In this document: one piece after another, positions 10,836-21,547 of the stretch
How the letters are laid out: every line of letters begins with the position of its first letter
Numbering within the stretch: the first letter of the stretch is position 1
NCBI GenBank assembly: GCA_930367215.1
Contig: OV884059.1
Location: 50,438,957-50,502,956, forward strand
Length of the DNA stretch: 64,000 nt
Reading direction: 5' to 3'
From: Pollenia angustigena
Taxonomy: Eukaryota; Arthropoda; Insecta; Diptera; Polleniidae
The notes under the pieces: generated by a model
The model's input: the letters and a program-made list of their open reading frames with translations, nothing else
Database searches by the model: none
What the model was told of the DNA's origin: nothing
Translations under genes and position numbers: made by a program

Positions 10836-13800
10836 TTAGTATTGACTATTACCTATCGCCCTCCTAATTCTGCACTTCAGCCAGGGTCTACAAAGCTTAG
10901 CATTTATTCCCTTTGCAAATTTGCTCTGTATAAAGTTTTTCCTATAGACTTCTTGGCCAGGCATATATTTTATGATTCTACTTTTGAGATTGTAAGGTCT
11001 CACATTGCGCAAATAGGCGTCATGTAACTTTTCGCTCACTTTTTGATGGGCCAGTTGCATTTGTGATGACTTAGGTAATACTAGCATTTCCCCTTCTCCA
11101 GCAGATTTCAGTTTTCTCAATATTTCATACGCGTCCGCGAGGGTTATCATGTTGTAGCCAGTTAGTGAAAAATAAGGTGTTACCCCAGTAGACGAATGAA
11201 CCATAGACCTAAGTGAACATTCTATTTTAGACAAATTCTCATCCCATTTCGATTGGTCATTGTTCAGAAAACTTCGGATAGAACTCAGTATAGTCTGATT
11301 GACCCTTTCGCTAGCGTTAGATTGCGGTGAATAGATCGGGGTACGGGTATGTTTAACGCCGAATATTTTTAAGAAACCATTAAAGGCTTCGGAGGTAAAC
11401 TGTTTACCATTATCCGAGTGTAACATTTCCGGTACTCCGAATTTATAAAACACCTCATCCCGTAAAAATTTAATCACTGCTTTGGTGGTAGCTTTGGACA
11501 ACGCTTTTAACAAAACAAATTTGGTTTTGTGGTCTAATACGATAAAAATAAAGGTGTCGCCGGACTTTGTTCGGGTATTGGGTCCTAAGAAGTCTATGTA
11601 TATTTTCTGAAACGGCCTTTGAGTCTTGACTTCACAGCCCATAGGTGGTCGTAAAGTTTGTTTTGGGTGTTTAATCTCTTTACACGTACCGCATTCTCTT
11701 ACAAAATCCCTAATCTGCTTCACCATATAAGGCCAATAAAAATACTCGCGTATATTATACAACGTTTTCGCAATGCCTCCATGCGAGGTATTGTCAACAT
11801 GAGATTTACAAATAAGACTGTGTGTTAATTCACCCGGCACCCATATTTTCCAGCATTCTGCTTCGTTATCTAGGTCGTTTCGGTTAAATTTGACTTTCTT
11901 GTATACAATGCCTTCTTCCACTTTTAAATCAGGCAATCGGTCCCAATTTTGCTCTACCGTGTCTATTAAGGCTAGATAATCTTTATCTTTGGAAGCTTCA
12001 GAGTTAAAATCTATCAATGGGCCACTATTTAAAACCACTTCCTCCATGTCCTGACGCGAAAGTATATCGGGGACAACGTTTTTCGTTCCTTTTCTGTGCT
12101 CGATATTAAATTTAAAGCCCTGCAGCTTTAAACTCCATCGAGCAAGTCTCCCGTTTAAATCTTGCTGACGCATCAGCCATTTCAGACTGGAATGGTCCGT
12201 GATGACCGTAAAGTCCATCAACTCTATATACTGCCGAAACTTTTCTATGGCCAAGACGACTGCGAGACACTCTTTCTCTGTTGTTGAATAGTTCTTCTGG
12301 GCCTGGTTCAGTTTCTTCGAAAAGTATTCGATAGGGTGTTCGCCCTCTTCATCGTCCTTTTGAAACAGAACCGCCCCTATTCCTACGTTTGACGCGTCGC
12401 ATTGGACAAAGAATGGCCTTTCGAAGTCCGGGCTGGACAAAACTGGGCTTGTAACTAACCTAAGCTTGAGCTGTTCAAAAGATTCCATAGCCTCAGGGGT
12501 AAAATTAAATTTAGGAGTTTTTTTAAGGGTATCCGTTAAAGGTGCTGTAAGAGTGGAAAAATCATTAATGAAACGACGATACCGCCCTACTGTGCCTAAA
12601 AATCTTCGCAAGTCTTTTTGGTTCTTCGGTGGACCTATATCCAAAATAGCCTTTACTTTTTCTTCATCGGGTTTCAGTTTTCCCCCACCAACTATGTTTC
12701 CTAAGTACTTCAACTCTCGGTAACAAAATTTTGATTTTTGCATATTAATTGTTAGTTTAGCGTACGTTAATTTCTGTCCCACAACACGAAGCATGTCCAA
12801 ATGATCTTCGAAGTTTGATGACACTACCAACAAATCGTCCAAATAGATAAATACTCTGTCCTTTAACTCAGATGGCACCACTTTATCCATCAACCGACAA
12901 AGCCTCTAGGCAGCGTTCCACAGTCCAAAAGGCATCATTTTGAATTGATACTGAGGCCTGCCAGGAATTGTTAACGCTGTCTTTGGTCGGCTTGCCAGAA
13001 GGCGTCCTTGAGGTCAATTGATGAGATAAAGTGGGTGTCTCCCAGCCTCGCCAATAAACCGTCTATATTGGGCAGAGGATACGCATCCTTCCTTGTAACC
13101 TTATTGAGCTCCCGGGCATCGAGGCAAAGCCTGTTTTTGTTGGGCTTAATGACCAAGGTCATACGATTGTTCCACTTTGCTCCAGTGGCTACTTCGATTA
13201 CGTCCAGTTCAATCATCCTGTCAAGTTCAGCGTAGATAAGTTTCTGCACTGCTGGACTTACGGGGTAGTGTCTCATCTTTTTGGCCGGTGCATCTCCAGT
13301 GTCAATTGTGTGTTTTTCGATTTGCGTTCTTCCCAAGCCAAACTGTGTGTAACACCGAAACGATTGTTTTACATTTTCCAAAATTTTTCGTTGACGGGAC
13401 GTTAATGAGTGCATCTTGGACTCTTCCGAATCTTTGAGAGAAATTTCATGCACTATACTATTTTCAAATGAAACCTTTAGACCTACTTTTTTCCAAAAAT
13501 CATACCCTAAAATCAGTTCTTGACTTAAGTTTGGTACTAGATATAACATCATTTCCACAAATTTATTCCCATATTTAATTTTTACGAAAATTTTGCCAAT
13601 TAATAAATGTTGTTTCCCATCCGCTGTACGCACAGAAGATTTAAAATCGAGTATTTTCGCATCCATTTGTTTAACTTACAGACACTATCTAACAGTCCTT
13701 GATATTGAGTATAATTAATTTCGACTGTCATATAGGGTCTAATGTCATTTTCGCTACCTATTACCGTGGATGCAATTTCCCTTCTCTCTTCTTTTCTTGA

Positions 13801-14031
13801 GGCGTATCTTTCTCTGGTTTTTCGGATTCTATTGCTAACTATGGGTACATAATCTGTAAAAATTTCGGAACGAATTCGGTTGTAGTTTTCTAGACGCTGT
13901 TCATACGATAGGCCTGGATTTAGACCATGTGGTTTTAAGGTATAATTTGGTTTCAAACGATAATTGTTTTCTTCAGTTTCTTCATCCGGTTGTTTGAATT
14001 TGTCTGGGGTTGGGTTTGCGTCGAGCATTGC
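10836..14031 (-). pseudogene. Pol of element A (protease, RT, RNase H, integrase), broken
   Basis: Order on the minus strand is protease, reverse transcriptase, RNase H, integrase, the Ty3/gypsy order. RT motifs include the NKVTRKDAYPLPNIDGLL segment and YLDD. RNase H has FVQCDASNVGIGAVLF and TDHSSLKWL. Integrase has the HHCC finger (HVDNTSHGG...CGTCKEIKH) and the D-D-E residues in IDFLGP, HSDNGKQF and SERVNQ. Lesions: a 29-bp and a 5-bp deletion at about 13674-13682 remove the Gly after the catalytic Asp-Ser of protease and shift the frame; a 19-bp deletion near 12996 shifts the RT frame; a CAG-to-TAG stop lies at 12906-12908. The last 685 codons, from the RT YLDD region through integrase (12893-10836), are open. 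No chromodomain is recognised at the C-terminus. Confidence 0.9.
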
Positions 14032-15307
14032 ATACGTCGGGAATGACCTAAAGGCATACGGGTCAAAGATCGTTTGGCAATATTCCTTTCTGCCCTTTTG
14101 CACTCCTCTAGTAGCTGATCCAGACTGTCAATCCTAATGGGGAAAACCAGTTGAGCCAACCCATCTTTCAGGTTGTCTTTAACAATTTTTACCAGTTCGC
14201 TCTCTAGTACGCTTACCCTCATTTGGTTTTTAAGTTTGACGATTTCGGTTATGAACACATCCGCAGACTCATTTGGCGCTTGCCTACGCTCCATTATTTT
14301 CCTTTGAATTTCGAAATCGCTTTCAAAATTTCTGAATTTTTTTATCAGGTGGTGTTTAAAAGTCTGCCAGTCGCATATCGGATGCTTCATTCTAAAGGAC
14401 CAGAACCAGTTGCTTGCCTCCCCCGTGACTAAGTGATGAAAACCCTTCATTAAAACTTCCCATGAACAGTTATAATCGTGTTTCAAGGCCTCCACCCGAA
14501 AAACAAAATCCTCAACCGTAAGTGACTTATTTGTACCATCGTACCTTATCCCCTATTTTTCTAATTGGTTAGGAGTTATTGGTTTAAAGCCATGAAACAA
14601 AGGTGAGTTTCCAAAACCTGGGTATTGTGCATCAAAATTCTCAGGAATATTATCGAATACTGGTTGGGCTAAGTTGGGTTGATGCAGGCGTTGTTGCCGG
14701 AACATTTGAACATTTGTTGTGCTGGCGGTGGTCTGTTATGATTGTTATTAAAAGGGGTTTGAAATGCTCTCTGTTGGTCATAGGGTCCATTGTTACGGAA
14801 AGTCTGGTTCTCCGAAGAGACTCCACGTTCGGAACGCAAGGACTCCCTTATCAATCGTGGTAGCATAAGTTGCATATTCTGAACCTCATTCATAATTGCA
14901 GCCTGTGCAGCTCCCACCGAAGCACTGACATAATCCCTCAGCGTCAAGCCGTCCTCATTAATGACCATTTCAGGGTCAACTTCTTCGCCAACAGGGGGTA
15001 AATTATTCCTATTCATGTTTCCTAAAGCCAAGTCACGAGTACCCTGGTTACCTGTCTGTCCACTTATTTCCCTGGCAGTTCTGCTGCTGTAGGTCGGTGT
15101 ACGAATTGTACTAAAACTATCAGGTGAAGAATGGGTTTGTGGTCCAAATCCGGGTGGGAAGCTAATTGACAATAAAGGAGTTACCGCGTTTGTAGAAACA
15201 ATAGGTGCTGCGTTTGGGTTGTTAACTGTTGCCGCCGTCGTGGTTGGAACGTCGTCGCTATGGCCTGCTCGGTTTCTACTAGATGACCGGTGTCGTCTAG
15301 TACTCAT
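14032..15307 (-). pseudogene. Gag of element A, broken
   Basis: Starts MSTRRHRSSSRNR with a low-complexity, Ser/Thr/Pro/Asn-rich N-terminus, then a capsid-like part containing YDG and WFWSFRMKHP, motifs shared with the second gypsy element at 62190-62530. A 13-bp deletion near 14708 shifts the frame, a Trp-to-TAG change sits at 14553-14555, and a deletion of about 310 bp at 14032 removes the zinc knuckle and the gag-pol overlap. Element B shows the missing part. Gag would form the particle and package RNA; this copy cannot make a full product. Confidence 0.85.
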
Positions 15308-17270
15308 CCTCAGCCAAGACTGTTCGCAGGTCGAGAAAAACTTTCAACTAAAACAATCAAGCAACGAAGACGAAACCCTACTGAACGAATTACCCGTGGA
15401 TAAACTCGCAACTTCAAGTCAAGAAAACTAATGGACTTCAATTATAAAAATTAAAAAAAAAAAAAATACTCAAATGTAAACGTTCAAGGAATTAGCACGT
15501 AACTTTCCTTTCCCAATATCCCGAAGCAATTATAATTTAAGAAAATATTATTCCTTTAAATTATAATTTTTATTAAGATCCCAAGAAAATGTAATTCCAT
15601 AAAAAGTAATAATCAAGATATAAGTGACAAAAGATCTTCACAAATTTATTTGTATGCAAAGCATCAATTGTCCTTAGAGAAAAATCCGAGTGTAAGTGAG
15701 ATTGTAACTATTATACAACCTTACAAACTAATACCAAAGAAAAATATTGTTAACCGTTTAAACCGGCTCGTTAACAGCTTAAAAGATTGGAAGCTTCAAA
15801 AAAAGTTAATTTAGGACAATGTATGTATGTATATAGTAAATACTAATGAAAAAAAGTTAAATTGCAGTATTGTTGTTATCAAAGTATATTTATATAAGTA
15901 TATATAAAAAAAATTACAGAGAAACTGAGAAATATAAAAGAAATCGTATCGAAGGGATTCATAAAAGAATTATTCTAAATTTTAATGCATTGCCGATGTT
16001 TAAAAAAAAGGAAGATCAATATGAAAAACATTGTATAATGATAAGCGTTGATTATTAATATGTATCGAAAATGTAAGAGCCAAGTTATCCCCGTAAATGT
16101 ATTCATAAAAGAAAAATCAATTGTAATTAAAAAAATTCAAATGTATGCAAAATAACGATTATTATATAACTTTACAACCCAAATATTTAGTAAAGAATGA
16201 GCTTTAAGAAAATCTTATATCCTCAAATTTGAAGTAATCAAAAAAAATTTAAAAAAAAAAATTTAAAAGTAACAATATCATAGAAATAATCATTGATTAT
16301 TAACCTATGTTAAAAGGTATTTGCAAAAATAAATGAATTTTTAAATAAATTTATTTAAATTGTAATAGTTTTAGAGAAAAGAGTATGTTTTTATGTATAT
16401 AATACTATATAAGATTAATTAAAAACTACTTTCTAGATGCAAATAAGTTTACGTAATGTTAGTAGAATATAAGTCTAGTATAAGAATTCAAATATGACCA
16501 AAAATATTGTTAATCTACTATATTATCAACTACAAATAATTAAGGTTAATTAGTTTTCAAATATTTAATTCAATATATACAAAATAAGTTCTGGTTGAAA
16601 TTTTGGTAACAGACGTATAGTGGCGAAATGTGTATGATATTTTCACTCGAGTTTAAGTTTATCGAATATTTTGTCCTCAGAATTGAGAACTCAAAAACTC
16701 ATACGATGTTCAAATGTATAAAAATCAATCATGTCAAAAAAAAATTGTTCACGTATAGTGCGTAAAGTGTTGTAACCAACAAGTTTTCTATCTTCAATCA
16801 ACTGTAAACGAAAGCACAGGACAAATCGACATAGAGTGAATCTCCTGGATTTTCCTCACCTCTCATCCAGTAATGAAAACATACGATCCCCTAGCTATAT
16901 AGCCGCCGTATCAAGTTTTTCATAATGGATTCGAGTGGATTCCATCCATTCGACTCCCTCAGTTTCTTCTCTTATGTCGGAAGCCATTGCTACTCAGGCT
17001 TGGTGTTTGCTTGACACCTTCCAGGACATAGGTCGTCAGTCATAAGGTCCGAAAACTGAGATCCCAATACCTAACTTCTCCATACGATGCTGTCGCAACG
17101 CAGGAATGGTGAGTATTTAACACCTTCCGGGACAATCGTCAAAAATATGGAAAAAAAAAGTAATTGGATTGAACATTTTACCCTGAAATGTTCAAAGGTG
17201 TGGAAGCCGGCAAAGATTAATTAAAACACCTTCAGGCTAAATTACTTTAACCTAAAGGGCTAAATCTCTT
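15308..17270 (-). other. 5' leader of element A
   Basis: About 2 kb between the 5' LTR and gag, AT-rich, without a credible gene. Directly after the LTR end (CAGTTCA on the element strand) the sequence reads AAGAGATTTAGCCC, with no TGG and no recognisable tRNA primer-binding site. The part next to gag has higher GC. The leader recurs at 37713-39674 (A') and, as far as 61020, in B. Confidence 0.6.
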
Positions 17271-19190
17271 TGAACTGAATCAAAACCCCAACTTCGCTTC
17301 GCGATGGACTGTGGCACGCTGGTGTTTGGACTGAAGCTCGCCGGAAATGGGGGGTTCATGTCCATCTACTCATACAGACACAATTTAATTCGTGCCGAAA
17401 AAACGAATGCTGTTGATAGACCGAAGCGACAAAAAAACAAAAAAAAAACATTGAACAAAGACCGATTGTTGATTGAGGCTACCGAAAACTTTACCGCTAT
17501 TCTCGACATGATTGCCTCGAGTCATCAGGACCAGATGTTCTCGTCCTGGACAGGGCAGCCAATATGACAATGTATTGCCATCCATGGCACTACTCCTTGC
17601 CTGAAAATTAAAGTGTTTTGGAGTAATGCCCCAGTTCGTTACTTACCACATCGACATACGCGTGTTACCTTTTCAACCAAATTTAAATAACTCAAAACAT
17701 TATGTATGCTTTCATCCAATTACATGATATACAATATGTTTATTTAAAAATAATTGTTATTTAAAATATGTATAAGTATATTATAGTAACTATTTTATAA
17801 AGATCTAAAAAACAAATATTTATAAATCAAAATGATTAGGATTTTTAAATCAAAAAAAAAAAATACGATAATAAAAATAATTAGATATATAAAAAAAACT
17901 TATTTCCTTTTTTTCTTATTTAAATTGCTCGTAGGGTCATTCAACTCTAGCAAATAACTGAATAGTGACAATACTATTCCATCAAGAATTTTTTTACAAA
18001 ATTCAGGAATTAATTTTAAATGCAATTTGAAATAAAAACCAAAAAAATGTTAAAAAAAAGACAAGGATTTTGGCAAATGTTTTTGTTAAATTTAAAAGAA
18101 AAATAACGAAACAAGTCTTACTTAAAATTGTTTGCTGGGAGATTAAAAAAAAAACATTTTCAGTGGTCCATTCATTCAAGGATGTACTTAAGTTATTGTT
18201 ATCGTATCTAGTTAGTTCTATCATTAAATCATATACATATCCAATTGTTTATTCAATTGTCTTATTATTACTATTTTTTTTTTCTAACATAGGATCCTTA
18301 TATTTAATAATTTATTCAATATTTGTATTATTTGCTTATTTAGACGTAAGGCAATTGCCCAGGAGGGCCTACCAAAGGATTTATCCAGGTATTTTTGTTT
18401 TCGTTTTTTTCAATTTTTTTTTTTTTTTTTTTTTTTTATAAGTTATCCTAGATATATAAAATATTCTATTTTCAAGGTAAGTACTAATTTAATTACTCGG
18501 TCAAGTTATTCAGAAATTCAAGAACTGAATAGTCTATCCGATACCACTATTTCGCAATTCAAAATTCAGTTTAGGTATGTCAATGGGAACCCTAGTCGGA
18601 ATATCAAAATTAATTCGAAATCATTCGCATCAAGTTCCCGTGCCGAACCTGAATTTGTTTATCCGAACCTAATTTAGTTCCCCAATTTAAGTTACAGTCT
18701 GGTCCAGATATTCGAATTTAGATATAGTCTGAATATTCGGATTCAAATCCCCATTATCAAATTTGTACCTGAATTCAAATCTGGGTTAATGGTTAAATTG
18801 AATTTAATTATCCCAGTCTAAATGCAATATTCAAATTCACGCAGAGCCGCCAAATCCATTTAAGTTTTGTTTTTTTTTCTTTTTTTTTTAATTACGTTCC
18901 GAACTTCCCATCCAAATTTAATTTGCTCAATTGAGACTTAAATTCAAATGATTAGCTTTCAAAATCAGTTTAAGCAACAAAATTCAAAAGGGTTTTAGTT
19001 ATTATTTGGTCAATTATGACCATTTATTTGGTTACTACTGTCTACTTATTTAGTTAGTAATGACTACTCAACTGGTTACTAATGACTACTTCTTTAGTTA
19101 ATAATGACTATTGATTTAATTAGTAAGAACTATTTACTTAGCTAATAATAAATGTTTGCTTGGTTAGTAACAAACGTTTATACTTATATA

Positions 19191-19415
19191 CAAGGCAAAT
19201 TCATCCCAGGTAATCCCGGTACTACAACAAGTACAACTCGTACAAAAACCACAAGCAATTTGTTTTTGTTAAATCATTGTACAATGTCAAAAACAGAAAT
19301 AAAACAAAACAGAAACAAAGATAATAAAAGAGAATAAACAAAATTTTGACATCCAACAGTGATTTTAGCTAATATCAGCAGGGCTTTTAAGGCCACCTTT
19401 AATAAATTCGCCTTG
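19191..19415. mobile_element. 225-bp hAT-type MITE (LTR 2)
   Basis: Same element as 4828-5052, with CTTATATA duplications at 19183-19190 and 19416-19423. Confidence 0.7.
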
Positions 19416-20888
19416 CTTATATATTTAAAAAAAAAAAATTCCAAATTATGTCAAAGTTGAATGTTGAATTGGTTTTAATTAAAAAAAAGTTTGTACGTAG
19501 AGGTATTCAAAATTGAAATAGGATACGTAAATCGAACCTACGGGTGCTCGAATCTTGTGAAATACCCAAATTTAAAATTGGCTTATTCAAATTAAGGTAG
19601 GGTGATAAAATAATTATGAACAACCATTAATGTTCAAATATTAGGAAACCAAATTCAGACTCTAAGGAAAGTTCAAATTCTCTTTCAGGGATTTAAAACA
19701 AAGTTTTTACGAATTTAATCTTTTTCAAGTCTAAATTTTGTTTCCGTTTCCCGATCTCCAATTTAATTTTGGATTAAGTATTCAAACTCAGGTGTGTTAT
19801 TTGATCCAAACATCCAAGCACAATTCAGTCGGGGTACTCTAATCCGAATCTACGTCCAATAATCCATATTCAATATTTGTCATGGCCCGTATGTTTCAGT
19901 ACAAGGCAAATCCAATATTTGTGATTAGTTTTACTTATTAAAAATTCTTCGAGTTAAAAAATTAAAAAAAAATCAATAAATTTATAATTCCCTAAATTAG
20001 GTCTTTTTTCAAGATTTAATTGTATTTTTTTTCGATAAAATCTTCAAATGTGACTTTGGTTTAAACGTTCATATTAAAACTTAGAATGTAAATTAGCGTT
20101 TATGTTATTATAATACAATTCCAGTTTGGTTCATTCGCTGGTTGCTTTAGAAATATGTTGTTTTAATAATTAAATCAATACCTGGTTTCTTAACACTGCA
20201 GTTACACGTTCAAGTGTTTCTTGATGTGTTTCCACATGTGCCGTTGTTCACGGGTTTTCAAAACAAAATTGAAAGTTGCGATGTAGACCGCAATCAATTT
20301 TGAGCAACTTACTTTAGAACTATAAACACAAAAAAATGTGTCTGTATTAAAACGTGAAACTTGATCGGGTAACTCGCAAGCAAGTGTCAGTTATGGAACT
20401 GATTTTACCATTTAAATTGATGAACGATTGCATTTAGAAACATTCGAAAACTTGTCAATCAATTTTACCGAACCAACTTGATTATCAACCTGAAACTTGA
20501 CAATCAATTTTTTTCTGTTCTACCGGAAAAAATTGATAATCAATCTGAAAACTTGAAAATCAATTTGAAAAATGGATAGTCAATTCTCAAGATTGATTAT
20601 CAAGGCACAGAACTGAAGGTCTGTTAAGAAAATCAAAATGCAATTAAAAACTGAAAACCATTACTACTTATTGAATGTACAAAAAAGGTAAAATTTTAAA
20701 TATATTTATTATAGGACTAAACTACGGCTTCTGGTGTGTGTACTTGCCAAACTGTGGATTGCAGTGGGTGGGGTGTGTACGGATTTAGCATGAGTTGCTG
20801 CAATAAAATATTGCCGTCGAATTGGTCGCAGTTGCAGTGATCCCACCGCACTTGTCAGTTGCTGGTTATAAAGTTGTTTTATTTTGTT

Positions 20889-21547
20889 CTAAGTTTTCCT
20901 TTTTTTGCTGATGCTGCTGCAATTGTTGTCAACAATCTTGTAAAATTTCACCTTCCGAATCGGATAAATCCGGTTGTTGTTGTTTGTTGTCTGGCTTGTT
21001 GTTCTTGGTGTTATACAAAATGCATTTTGACGTAATGCCGTATCCGTTATAAAAACGTGACAATGTTGGTTTTGTCGTTGTTGTTTTTCCGTTAGAAAAC
21101 GTGGCAACGTTGATTTTGTTGTTGGGCCTAGAAAACGTGGTAAAGTTGATTTTGTTGTTGGGCCTAGAAAACGTGGTAAAGTTGATTTAGTTGTTGGGCC
21201 TAGAAAACGTGGTAAAGTTGATTTGGTTGTTGGGCTTAGAAAACGTGGTAAAGTTGATTTTGTTGTTGGGCCTAGAAAACGTGGCAAAGTTGATTTTGTT
21301 GTTGGGCCTAGAAAACGTGGCAAAGTTGATTTTGTTGTTGGACCATTAATAGCTGGTGTAGATGGAAAAAACGTTTAAAAATGGATGGCGAGGATTTGAT
21401 CGTGGACGTTTGAGAGTGGTGACGATTGTTGGTAAAATTATTGTGGCGGTGTACAACAAACATTAATCGGTCGGCCAGTAGTATTTGTGTTATATCGTAT
21501 ATGGTGTTGAGGTTATGTATCACCTGTTCTACCTCACTATTACACAT
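20889..21547 (-). pseudogene. LTR-borne repeat protein frame (LTR 2)
   Basis: On the same strand as gag-pol, a 79-codon frame (21547-21308, starting MCNSEVEQVIHNLNTIYD) overlaps a second frame made of the PRFLGPTTKSTL repeats and a basic, Asn-rich tail ending SISKKRKT (21323-20889, 144 codons). Codons of the repeat frame stay open upstream only to a stop about 65 bases before the array, so a single frameshift separates the two. Together they look like one former protein of about 200 residues encoded inside the LTR. I do not recognise a family. The alternative is chance openness of a 36-bp (12-codon) satellite, because a repeat divisible by three keeps any stop-free frame open. Confidence 0.3.
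21091..21342. repeat. 36-bp minisatellite in LTR 2
   Basis: Exactly seven 36-bp units (252 bp), so every unit is in the same frame. On the minus strand each reads close to PRFLGPTTKSTL. The units differ by point changes (FLG/FLS, GTGG(C/T)AA), so the array is not freshly homogenised. Confidence 0.9.

Noticed and set aside
10621..10839. Plus-strand frame of 72 codons, repeated at 33013 and 54108
   Set aside because: It lies antisense to the 3' end of pol and its downstream region and repeats only because the element repeats. No coding features.
21091..21342. Regular repeats resembling a CRISPR array
   Set aside because: Units are contiguous 36-bp tandem copies without unique spacers and lie in eukaryotic retroelement DNA. 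It is a minisatellite.
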